Source: Mermis nigrescens (taxonomy: Eukaryota > Nematoda > Enoplea > Mermithida > Mermithidae). From it: DNA of 64,000 bases. A model generated the notes under the pieces. It was not told the DNA's origin. It searched no databases and saw nothing but the letters and a program-made list of their open reading frames with translations. The DNA lies in assembly GCA_036768485.1 (NCBI GenBank), contig JAVLUZ010000356.1, positions 277,901 to 341,900 of the forward strand. The letters are read 5' to 3'. The position numbers and the translations under genes are program-made. The stretch's first letter is position 1. Every line of letters starts with the position of its first letter. Below are positions 44,433-55,185 of the stretch, one piece after another.

Positions 44433-45092
44433 CGTACAAATATACGTAGAATTCATTCTATCATGGCGAAATGGCTTGATCGTTGGCGCTTGCGTTTGTA
44501 ATTAAAAATGCTTGTAAAACATTTTCTAGGTAATAAACCATTGAAAAATCAGAAAAGATTGACTATGATTTTATACTTTAGCGAAGGAACTCATTAATAA
44601 TATTCATAATTATAGTCAGTATTAGAGATGTGCCGGGGCCGCCTTTCTAGCCGAGGCCGGGCCTAAGCCCCGGTGACGGGGCCGGGGCCGGGGCTTGAGG
44701 GGTCTGTACAATACATATACCCTATACTTAATTAAGTTATATCGTGCATCCATATTCTACCTGTACAGACATAACATCTTAGTATCACTATTTTGCGTAA
44801 TTACATAATGCTGGTATGATTTAAAGACATGAAAATAAACAAATTAAAAGACAAATAAACAAAAGAATACAATAAATAATGGAGGAATTTAGCCACAGGC
44901 ATGAAAAGATAAACAAAAATATGAATTTTTCTGAAGATTCATGCTAATGCAATGGAAGACAAGAGACGAATAAGATAGTAGATACAATGCAAAACGTTAC
45001 AAGTTCATTGCGTGAGAAATGAGTAGCATAATTCCTACAGGAAAAGATTTGAAATCACACTGTTCTTTATTATGATATACATAACTACACGC

Positions 45093-45962
45093 CAGCAGAC
45101 ATGCACAGCATGGGGATTCCGGGGGGGTGAAAACCTAAAGTTCCTTTTTGGGTCCAAAAATGGCCGGTACGCGTTAAAAAAACATCGTTTTTTGGTGTTT
45201 CTGACGATACTCTATCTTTCTAGAGCATAAAATCACGAAAAAAATTTCGAAAAAAAGTCGAATAAATTGACCAATATATCGCTTAAAACATGAGTATATG
45301 GCGCGAAGCGCCGAAAATTTGGCGATTTTGAGCAAATGGATAGCCGAAAACCTTTAAAAAGACACTTTTTCTACTAATTTTCAGGTAAGTTTAGGAAGCG
45401 TTATGAAAAATCGCCAATTCTGGGGGGGGGTTAAAAATTTTTTGCGGGGTGTGAAAAATGATTCTGCGGGGGTGAAACCCCCCCCAAACCCCCAAGATCA
45501 TGTATGCACGCCAGTGTTTTTTGTACTCGGCAAAGATTTTTCCCGATGTACAAAGACTTTTCGGGACCGTCTTTGTACATGTACAAAGATTTTTGGGAAG
45601 ACAAAAATTGCAAAAAAGGTCTGAAATTTGCAAAAATTTTCGGCACTTTGTGTCGGCCGAAATGAGTAATTGTGTGCTCTATATATCTTTATAATGGCAG
45701 AAATTGCATTTCAAAAGTAAATATGTCAAATTTTTCGGCGCTTCGCGCCGTTTCAAGACGATTCTTAGTGATTTTCGCCTTTAGAGACTCAGAAATTAGC
45801 TAAAATACACTACCAAAAGTCGAACAACTCTGTTTTTACCACACTTAAAATCGCTACTGTACCATATTATAGTACCCATTAATTTGTGTGTACAAAATGT
45901 ACAAAGACTTTTAGGAACCATCTTTGTACATGTACAAACGGACCTTGTACAAAAAAACACTG
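45093..45962. mobile_element. hAT-like MITE family 3, copy 2 (interrupted)
   Basis: Flanked by exact 8-bp duplications CTACACGC at 45085-45092 and 45963-45970. Its ends are a 15-bp inverted repeat, CAGTGTTTTTTGTAC / GTACAAAAAAACACTG. The first three bases (CAG) are separated from the rest by the family-2 element at 45096-45506. Confidence 0.92.
45096..45506. mobile_element. hAT-like MITE family 2, copy 2 (complete, nested)
   Basis: A 411-bp element, CAGACATGCACAGCATGGGG to CCCAAGATCATGTATG, with exact 8-bp duplications CACGCCAG at 45088-45095 and 45507-45514. The duplication spans the junction of host DNA and family-3 terminus, so this insertion is the younger. It contains GGCGCGAAGCGCC at 45300-45312. 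Confidence 0.95.
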
Positions 45963-46678
45963 CTACACGCATAAAATACATGTCTTTAGAACATAAAAAG
46001 AAAACTTACAGAGGCACCAAAATGTTTATACGGACCGAAAATCATTTGCTTAGAGCAGGGAACGTGCATTGTCGAAATTAAAATAATATAAAGGTTATAC
46101 ATATGCACATGAAACTGAACCATATTTAATTTTAGTGAACCACACCATAATGGAGACAGTGAACCTGCTATTTGGTGCCAAGCGCCTAAAATTAATGAAT
46201 ATTCGCGTATGTAACAGAAAACGACTATTAATGTGGTATGAAATAATAAACATTTTCACGGAGACTGGAGAGAGTCTATCATTTTAAATGTTCTTGTCTA
46301 AAAATAATCGGTAAAACGTGCTTATTTTTGTAATAAAAATCGTTGTTTAAGCTAGGCTGTCTCGAAAATAGATCAAATGGTCTTAATGTTCACCCAAATC
46401 TTAGTTATTAGATTACCTAAAACGAAATACAACAGTAGTTTAGGCTTTGCTTTAACGTAATTTAGCTTATTTTTGTAAATAAATAAATATTAAGTTTTAT
46501 AATTCGAAAAAAATTAATTTTACCGTATTTTCATTGATTTTTTTTACAGGCCGCGATCCCGGCGCCGGGGTCGGCCTTTCGGTCCCGGGGTCTGGAACAT
46601 TTCTACTCAGTATTATAACGATGGTTTTATAATCATTTGGTATAAAGTGCATAGTCAATAAATTTAGGATTTTTTTAG

Positions 46679-46859
46679 CCGCTGAACTCACTTTCTTGAG
46701 CTTCGACTGGTTTGCACAATGCAAAGTAAAGATGGAGGCCTTCCTTTTACCGTATCGCAATATTCAGTATGAAAAATCAGCGTACAATTTCGCCTTTGCG
46801 CCTTCAATGGTGCGCAAAGTCTTGGATGCGCAGTGCCAACAACTTGGACCAAATTTTAA
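46679..46859 (+). CDS. Unknown gene, exon 6
   Basis: After the acceptor TTTTTTTAG it encodes about 60 residues: AELTFLSFDWFAQCKVKMEA, FLLPYRNIQYEKSAYNFAFA and MVRKVLDAQCQQLGPNF. The length of 181 bp fits phase 1 in and phase 2 out. The donor is GTAAGC at 46860. The junction with exon 7 completes a Lys codon. Confidence 0.75.
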
Positions 46860-47050
46860 GTAAGCGTATGTCAAATATGTTCGGATGTCTTATTGCTAAA
46901 GAGGGGACGTAAGCTGGAAGTATTCCTGTTACGGGTCAAAAAATTTTGGATGGGAATAGTCGGTTATAATGGAGAGGGGGTAAAAAGCCTGGAGAACGCA
47001 CTTTTTCACCATACATGCAATAGCACGAAATTTTTCGTGGGGGTCTCCGG

Positions 47051-47330
47051 CAGACATGCACAACATAGGGATTCTGGGCGAGGGGTGAACTTTTTAAAGT
47101 GCCTTTTTTGGGCCTAAAAATGGTGGGTTTACGCCCCGGTAATTTTCTGGGGGAGGGGTAAATGACTGCCAATTTTTAGCTAAAAACGGCCAAAAAATGT
47201 CTAAAAACAGCCAAACAGTTAGATTTTTTCCAAAAATGTAGGGTCAGCAATTTTCTGGCTTTTGGGGGATGGGGTGGGCGACCGACTTAGGGGTGGGGGA
47301 TCTCCCATATTTCCCCTGTTACATGTATGA
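47051..47330. mobile_element. Family-2 MITE left end fused to another repeat
   Basis: CAGACATGCACAACATAGGG begins a family-2 element that follows consensus to about 47130. It then runs into a GGGTAAATGACTGCCAATTT / CTAAAAACGGCC repeat, which occurs again at 56395-56570. Lies in intron 6. Confidence 0.65.
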
Positions 47331-47347
47331 TTTGCACGCACTTACAG

Positions 47348-47563
47348 ACCAATGATCTGGCTGGGAGAAAGAGGTCGCATGTTGAGGCGTCGCTTTGGCG
47401 CCCAGCCCTTCGGCGCCATCAGTGTCGATGTTTTTGACGGAATGAAAGTCGGTGATAAAAAGAGTTTGTTCGGCCCTGACCCAGAAACAGGCAAAATGAG
47501 GGAACTTGAGATAACTTTGGTGGAAGATGGCGATGAGGATGATGCGGAGGAGCAAGCGCAACT
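47348..47563 (+). CDS. Unknown gene, exon 7
   Basis: After GCACTTACAG it encodes PMIWLGERGRMLRRRFGAQP, FGAISVDVFDGMKVGDKKSL, FGPDPETGKMRELEITLVED and an acidic end GDEDDAEEQAQ. It has an intact frame of 216 bp, phase 2 in and phase 2 out. The donor is GTAAGT at 47564. This is the most convincing single exon of the gene. Confidence 0.78.
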
Positions 47564-47593
47564 GTAAGTACTTTTTTATTATGATGTGATATT

Positions 47594-48255
47594 CACTGTT
47601 TTTTTGTACGAGCCTCTTTGTACATGCACAAATGTCTCCGGAAAAAGTCTGTAAGAGCAAACATGTTTTTGTACATATATATATAATATACTATTAAACA
47701 TAAATATCCTTACATACTACTAGTCAGTTATCCGCGACCCTCACGCTTGACCAAAAGTGTATTTTTATCATAAATTTAGCTGATCCGAAAATTTTTTCGA
47801 GTTATTGGTTGAATTTACACATGAAACTCGACTCATAAAGCTAAAATAAATTGTTTTACACAATCAAGAAATAATATGGCGATTGCAGTACGCTGATTGA
47901 ATCTCAAAATAGTGCAAACTTGTCAAATACTCGTAGTTCTTATTTTTTTGCATAAAACCTTTATAAAGCATTAGAGATATGTAGATATAAAAAAATTTAA
48001 GTCTGGAAAAAGATGCTCGAAATTACACAAAGAATTGGAGTGTTCATTGCCCGCGCTTCTAGCTACATAAATAGATTGGTAATTACGATATTCGGCGCAA
48101 AAGAGCCGAAAAGTTTTTGAAATTCGCTAAAAATACTCAAAAAACGTTGAAATTGTTATTACTTTGCCCCAAAAAAGTCTTCGTACATTGCACAAAGATG
48201 GCTCCAAAAATCTTTGTACGAGCCTCAAAACCTATCTCATTACAAAAAAACAGTA
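47594..48255. mobile_element. hAT-like MITE family 3, copy 3
   Basis: From CACTGTTTTTTTGTACG to TTACAAAAAAACAGTA, flanked by GTGATATT (47586-47593) and GTGATATC (48256-48263). It starts only 30 bp after exon 7 and contains a degraded GGCGCAAAAGAGCC motif. Confidence 0.85.
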
Positions 48256-48570
48256 GTGATATCAGATTATAGGGACAAATCAAAGGTACAATCTAAATCT
48301 TGAATACTTATGTATACATTCAAATGAGTATTGTATTAGGATTTTATCAATTCAGATCATCTTCCGGTGAACAGAAATGTGATGGAAATTATTCGATATG
48401 ATGAGGTATTTTGTTAAGATTAGCTAATGGATTGCTGCTTTAGTAACAGCGCGAAAATTGAAGACGAAAGGGTGTGCTGATAAAACGATGCATACTTCTC
48501 ATAATAATATTGCTCGAAATTTATGAGCTTGTATTAAATGCAAGGCGCTATTGAGTCGGTTGCTAGCACG

Positions 48571-50410
48571 CAGGCCCGTATCCAGGGGGGCGGGGGGCTC
48601 TCCCCACGACTTTGAGTGAAAGTTGCGTTAATGAGTCAGTTTTGAGTCAGGCATGCGTAGGGGTTGGGATCTACACCCTAAGAATGAAAAAAATGGAAAT
48701 TTATTTGGAAAAATCAAAACATTCGGCTCAAAAAGGTTCCCTTGCTGAGTCGGCCATGCTGTGCATCTAGGTTTCAGCTGCCTCTTGACATTTCTGGATT
48801 AAAAACAGGCCATTCCATTCATAAAATAGTCATCAATCTCCATCTAAAATTTTAAGCCGTCGTATTCGTACATTACGTATGCATGCACTAAATTCAAGCT
48901 CCTCGAGAAGTTTGTGTGATCTTCTTTAATAACGAGCTTGATTTGAAAACCTGAGTAATTTGATTTTTCTCGCCGATCTCTGAATCAAATGAGGTTGAGC
49001 CGATTGGGTCTGCCAGTTGAATGCCACATATTTAATTTGTTGAAACTGTCGATGTTGTGAAAAAATAGTTTTAGAGTATTAGGCGAATTTTCGAAAATGT
49101 CCACAGGATTGTCTCAGCCGCCGTACGATAGGCCTGTATCCACGGGGTAAACGGTGGGATTGCTCCCTTAAAATTTTTTTCCGAATTTTCAGCCATGAAA
49201 CCTTATGGGTTTTTGAAGTTCGCAGCGTGAAAATGCTCATGTTTTTGGCGCTTCGCGCCATTAGTTCAAACAAAATTTCTACGCACTACATATTCAAATA
49301 TTTTTTGTGATAAAATCTTACGCGAGATCGAATTAATTGCATTTCTCATCTTGAAAAGGTGTAAAATTGAGCATAAGAGCATAAAAATGTCCAAATTTTC
49401 TGGCGCATTCCTGCATTGCTTATCTTTAGAAGTGAGCTTGAAAGAGATGAAATATGAAAAAATTCTGGCGGTCCGTGTCGAATATATAAGTTCTATTGCT
49501 TACTTTCGGAAAGCTTCGAAATTGAGCCTGGAAGAAAAAATGTTGAAAATTTTAGGCGCTTTGCGCCAGCTATCATTAATGCATTGCTTATATTTCAAAA
49601 GCAGCGAAATTGAGCTTAAAGGGACAAAAATGTCAAAATGTCCTGGTGCTCCGCGCCATATATGTATACACAGGCCCGTATCCAGGGGGCGGCGGGGGCC
49701 TGCCCCCCCCCCCCGAAATGGGAAAAAATTTTTGTTTTTCCCAAGGGTCCCCAAAGGGAAAAATGAAAAGTGGCGAAGTGGGTCTGAAACACCGCCAAAA
49801 CAGGTTTTTAGCGTACTTATGAGCTAGTAAACTCAGAATTTTCCGGCGCTTCGCGCCGGGTTTATTGTTTATGTAAGGTTTTGTCTTCTAAACCGCTAAA
49901 AATCCTCTCAAATTAGAGTTAGACATAGAGAGCATGTCAATTTTTCTAGCGCTGTGCGCCGGATTCATTGTTTAGTTATAGTTTTTGCCTCCTAGCTCAC
50001 TTAAAACAGCTCAAATTTGAGTTATGACATGGGAAACACGGAATTTTTCCGGCTTCGCGTCGTATTTATTGTTTATATATGTTTTTTCTCTTCTAGCCCG
50101 CTCAAATCGCTCAAATTTGAAGTTGATATGCAGGTTTTCTCTGTATAAAGCACAATGATTAAGTACAAAGACAAGAGATAAGAAATAATTCGTCGATTAG
50201 GTGATGAGAAATCAGCTTAAATGATAAATTTGCTGTATATCAATATGAAATAAAGTGAAAATTTTTTAGTTGAAATTTTCTTCACCGCCGTATAGAGCTC
50301 GCCGTGATACGCTCAAAACTGTCTTTATTTTCGCCTATCCCCTAATGGTTCTCGAGATATCTGGCCTCAAAATTTCTGCCCCCTGAGATAAAACCCTGAA
50401 TACGGGCCTG
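48571..50410. mobile_element. hAT-like element family 4, 1.84-kb copy
   Basis: Left end CAGGCCCGTATCCAGGGGGG, right end GAATACGGGCCTG (inverted), flanked by CTAGCACG (48563-48570) and TTAGCACG (50411-50418). A second left-type end inside at 49673 and an internal TAGGCCTGTATCCACGG near 49131 show a nested or duplicated structure. Hairpins GGCGCTTCGCGCC and variants recur at 49249, 49556, 49641, 49845, 49948 and 50049. The ORFs on both strands are fragments of these repeats and no transposase is visible. Confidence 0.82.
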
Positions 50411-50418
50411 TTAGCACG

Positions 50419-51530
50419 TATAAAAACATAATTAGTAAGCAAACATCTAATCGTTGCTTTAAAATTTTGGGAACTATTCAGTCATTTTAGAACGGGGTGT
50501 TATTCGACTTTTTTAAAATAAAAAAAACAAAAACAAACCAAATCGTAAATTGTGTAGATAATAAATTTATCGTCTAAATTTCGGAATTAGGCGTCGTCTC
50601 TCCCAACCCCCGAGGGCTAAAAGTTTTTACCCTTCCCCAAGTATCGAAGCCGATTAATTATGACTTTCGGTAATATCTTATGAACAAGGAAGAAATAGTC
50701 AGAAAAAATTAGTGACGCTGATTTCTGGTCGCAAAGTTGCGATTTTCCAAAGACGAAAACCTTGTTATTAGGCCATTTAGAGCAACTTTCCGCCATTTTC
50801 ACCAAATATAGAAGGTTATTTTCATTTTTCTCTGAAAATGGCTTTTTAATTCCTTAAAAAATTTTCAGCCAAAAAAGAATCAAAATTAACATGTTTTCTC
50901 ATGCTGCAAAAAATGAGGAGTAGAAAAGGCAAGCGTAGCCTCTTATTGAGCGAATCCCGTAATCTTATGCTTTTGTTTTTTTTGCTAAAATCCACGTAAA
51001 CAACGTAAAATTTTCGTTACATTAATTATTGCTGCTTAATTCATTGAAGTTTGTCGCTTTTGGATTCTGAATTGTCCGATAACCGCAAAAAGAAGTCTGC
51101 TGCCAGAGAAATGATTGCTAGCGTGATCAGATTTTGATTTTAAGATTGACTTATCTCTTTTGCTGTTATCAAAATCATTTATGGATGAAACGGATTAATC
51201 GTAATTTTATCTACCTTTCGTTTCAAATTCCTTATCTAAGCAAAACCGTCAACCTTTTCCTAGGGTAAATATGAATATGTACGTATTAGAGGGAGTAAAA
51301 GGTTCGAAGTCGCCAGCTGAGATTTTATCTCCTGACTTTTAGACCAAGACTTGCTGTTTTTGTCATTTTAGGTGCTTTTTTATTGTTTTGACCGAAAATG
51401 AAAGGCTATGAAATCAGACCTTTCTTCCCGGTAAACCGGTAAATTGCCGACTACCCAGAGCACCCATAATTTTTAGCCGTTGCATGCGAACTAAGACTCA
51501 AGCAATATATGGTATTTGTATAGCCGGCAT
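50419..51530. other. Intron sequence, no gene seen
   Basis: AT-rich, with no recognised repeat or ORF. Confidence 0.5.
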
Positions 51531-51537
51531 GGTGATA

Positions 51538-51760
51538 AGCATACATGATCTTAGAAAAATCCCCCTCCCAGAAATTTTTCACGCCTTCCCCTAGAATTCG
51601 CGATTATACAAAAGTTTTCAAAAGTTTCCTGAAAGTTCGTAGAAAAAATGCTTCTTAGGAGCTTTTACATTGCTATCTATTTGCTCAGAATCGTCAAATT
51701 TCCGGCTTTTGCGCCATGTACTCATGTTTTGACTATATATTTTGTTTGATTTGTTCAGCA
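51538..51760. mobile_element. Family-2 MITE fragment, reverse orientation
   Basis: CATACATGATCTTAGAAAAA at the left is the inverted right end of family 2. It continues through GAATTCGCGATTATAC and TTTGCGCCATGTACTCATG and fades at about 51760. Confidence 0.65.
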
Positions 51761-51931
51761 TTTTGATTTGTTTCAAAACTTTTTTATGTTTCGAAAAAAG
51801 AGGTCAGGGTTGGGTTGTAGAAAAGCTTAAATTGAGGTCACATTAAGACGGAAATTTTGCGGGGAAATGCATGCTTTGATAGGGTGCCATGCTACACTAT
51901 GTGAGCAACCTTTTTTAAACTGGGTGGCATG

Positions 51932-52201
51932 CATAGGTGGGCAGCACCAAAATTCTGGGGGGTGAAAAAATTTCTGGGGGGGGGTGAAAAAATTTTTAAA
52001 GGTCAAAAAATGGTCTTAAAAGTGGTCATATGGCGAAAAAACACCATTTTTCGACGTTTCTCATTGAGCACTATCCAATGGCATCAAAATTGCTAAAAAA
52101 GCAAAAAAAATTTTTCTAGGGGGGTATTTTGATTTCTGGGTAGGGGTATTTCAACTTCTGGGGGGTGCATAACCCCCAAGCCTCCCCCACGCCCATGTGT
52201 G
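51932..52201 (-). mobile_element. hAT-like MITE family 1, copy 9
   Basis: A 270-bp copy in reverse orientation, CATAGGTGGGCAGCACC to CCACGCCCATGTGTG, with exact duplications GTGGCATG at 51924-51931 and 52202-52209. Confidence 0.95.
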
Positions 52202-52209
52202 GTGGCATG

Positions 52210-53103
52210 CTACGCTATTACTAAGACTACCTACTGCTGCCATTGAAGTTATCTGATTTAGTCTGGCAGCATAGATAGTAGCTACTGATATGTATCGCAT
52301 TAGGCAGACAAAGCTGTAAAGTACATATGTACGTTCAATAGATTAAAATCTGACTTTAGAATAAATTTTGGTTATGAAAAAATACTTTTATTGAATTTGG
52401 TTCCTTTAATATTTAATTTCAATATCTAAAGTAAAACAAGGCATTCGTTTCATTCTTACCATTGCTTCGCATGTTTGAGTGCATTGTTATTTGATTCACT
52501 GTAATTAAGCAAATAAAAAACGTGTGTAAACGTACAGGTGGCTTAGACATTGTTTATGATAAAAATTTTATCACTGATACAAGTTCTTAAGTGGAATTCT
52601 GTCGACTTTAGTCCTACAAAACAACTTTCATGGGTTGTTTACACTGAAATTTGACCTTACATATTTTATGTCAGTCAACAGATTTTAGTTACTTAAGAGA
52701 ATTTTGTTCAAGCAAACACTCAAAGTAGTAATGGTCGAAAATTTACATACTTTTTCAGGCAATGGTTTGCTATTAGCTAGAGATGCTATGTACATATGCA
52801 GAAAGTCTCGAACTTAGCTTTTAGGAGATTAAAGAATTTTTAAGCTCTTTCTTATCATTCTGATCGTGCTAGTAAATTAAGACCTTGCCCCAATTCTTCA
52901 GCAGATCACGTACATTGAAATCTTTTTAGCCCTTTCAATAATTTGAGCTTATACGCGCGTGACACTAAATTACACTATTTAAAAATTTAATTATATTATA
53001 AGTTACAAATGCAGATAGTAGAAATCATATCGTTTGACTGACTACAGTCAATTATGCACTGTACATTTTGCAATGCAAAGCTTAAAGATCAGCATCAAAG
53101 GTG
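52210..53103. other. Intron sequence, no gene seen
   Basis: About 900 bp of AT-rich sequence. No ORF of protein character and no repeat found. Confidence 0.5.
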
Positions 53104-53111
53104 TTGCTGAC

Positions 53112-53465
53112 CAGACGCACACAGCATGGGAATTCTAAGGGGGTGGGTGAAATTTTAAAGTTCCTTTTTTGGGCATAAAAATGGTAGATACGCGTCAACT
53201 CTATCTCTCTAGGACATAAAACGTAAACAAAAGTTCGAAAAAATATAATAAATTATTATAAATTGAACAAAATATAGTCAAAAATAAGTAAATATATGGT
53301 GCGAAGCGCCTAAAATTGGACACTTCTAGCAAATAAACAGGTAAAAACGCTTAAAGTAACACCTTTTCTACAGATTTTTCAGAAACTTATCAGAAAATCG
53401 TGAATTCTGGGTACAACTTTTCTGGAGGAACCCTCAAACCTACCCTTTCCCCAAGATCATGTATG
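53112..53465. mobile_element. hAT-like MITE family 2, copy 3
   Basis: A 354-bp copy, CAGACGCACACAGCATGGGA to CCAAGATCATGTATG, with exact duplications TTGCTGAC at 53104-53111 and 53466-53473. It contains GGTGCGAAGCGCC near 53299. Confidence 0.93.
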
Positions 53466-53687
53466 TTGCTGACCAGCTTTGATTAAGTTAGCAAATGGCA
53501 AGAATAAATATTTTACTTGCATAGGGAGGGTATTGTTCTCCCTTTGATACCATAAAATCTAGTATTGTTGAACAATTTCGAAAAGTTTCTTCGGAACGTT
53601 TTCCAGCTGAAGGTTTGTAACCCAGCATACTCGTATGAAGTAAATATAAGTGAGTTAGTCTAGAAAAGAATTTTCAATAATTGCGAG

Positions 53688-54105
53688 CACGATTTTTTTG
53701 TATTCCGCAAAGATCTTTGCCGATGTACAAAGACTTTTCGGGAACGTCTTTGTACATGTACAAAGATTTTTTGGGAGGACAAAAATTGCAGAAAAAGGTT
53801 TAAAACTCGCAAGAATTTTCGGCGCTTCGCGCCGAAATTTGGCAGAAATAGCATTTCAAAAGGAAAAAAGTGAAATTTTTAGGCGTTTCGCGCCGTTTTA
53901 AGACGATTTTAGTGATTTTTGCTTTTAGAGACCCAGAAATTAGCTTAAATACACTACCAAAAGTCGATCAACTCTGTTTTTACAACACTAATATCACTAC
54001 TGTACCATATTTTAGTACCCAAAAATTTGTGTGTACAAAACGTACAAAGACTTTTAGGGACCATCTTTGTACATGTACAAACGGACCTTGAACCAAAAAT
54101 CACTG
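53688..54105. mobile_element. hAT-like MITE family 3, copy 4
   Basis: A 418-bp copy, CACGATTTTTTTGTATTCCG to ACCAAAAATCACTG, flanked by ATTGCGAG (53680-53687) and ATTGCAAG (54106-54113). Hairpins GGCGCTTCGCGCC at 53821 and a variant at 53881. Subterminal TTTGTACATGTACAAA is present at both ends. Confidence 0.9.
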
Positions 54106-54113
54106 ATTGCAAG

Positions 54114-54808
54114 CCTAGCAGTAGAAAATTTTCAATAACTGCGCATTTATTATTGATTAGATATTAACTTTAATACAGTTAGATGCATTTCAAAATTCAA
54201 TTCTATTATTTTTGTCAATAAAAATGAATTCCCGAAAAACTAAGGAACATTTTATCATCACGCTTACGATATAAGAGGTCACCTACTCTAGCCACACATA
54301 CCCTGATAATGTTTTCTTCAGCTATGCCTTGTCCATGCTCTATAGCTTTTGTTTCAAAAGTGACTGTATATTTCAAATTATAATAAGAATGTACAATGTA
54401 TTTTGACTTTTTAATATGTAGCTTTGTTACACGCTCGGGGACATATTTCTCTCTTAAACTTTACTTAATCTGCACACCTTCTTGAAGTAGTGATCTTTTT
54501 ACAGATTTCTGAAATGCCACCTTTGCTTTAGCTAAACAATTAGTCTGTTCAGTTCCTGCTTGCTCATTAAAGGTAGGCTGGTAGGCTACCTTTTTGATTT
54601 GCATAGTCGCCGTTGATGGGCATGAGTAGGGATGATTTATATACAGAATGGCTCATAAAAAAGGCTAAATTTCAATTTAAGAGGTCATAACTTCGGCTGA
54701 TGTGGAAATGAAACTTTAGAACCGGCTGCATTAGATCTATAGAAGTGTCTTCTTTCAAGCCGTGTAAAAAATTTTGGCCAGATGCATTCGTTCCCATGGG
54801 GAAAGGGG
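54114..54808. other. Intron sequence, no gene seen
   Basis: No gene or clear repeat is recognised. Confidence 0.45.
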
Positions 54809-55185
54809 TTTTACCCAGTGTTCTTTTGTACAAGGTCCCTTTGTACATCTACAACGATGGTCCCTAGAAGTCTTTGTACATTTTGTACATGCAAATTTTC
54901 GGCTACCATCATATGGTATAGTAGCGTTTCCAGTGTAGTAAAACAGGGTATTTCGACCTTTGGTAGTTTATTCTAGCCAATTCCTGTGTTTCCGAAGACA
55001 AAATATACTAAAAATTGTCTTAAAAAGGGCGAAAGTTATTTTGAAAAATTACTAAAATTCCCGAAAATTATTGGGATATTTCAGACTTTTTTTTACAATT
55101 ATTGTCTTCCCAAAAATCTTTCTACATGTACAAAGACGGTCCCGAAAGTCTTTATACATCGGGAAAAATCTTGACCCGAATCACT
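54809..55185. mobile_element. Family-3 MITE, diverged copy
   Basis: Starts CAGTGTTCTTTTGTACAAGG and ends near CGAATCACTG, with the usual CAAAGACGGTCCCGAAAGTC subterminal block. No matching 8-bp flanks were found. Confidence 0.65.

Noticed and set aside
49351..49827. A 158-codon ORF
   Set aside because: It runs through family-4 hairpin units and the element terminus at 49673, so it has no independent coding support.
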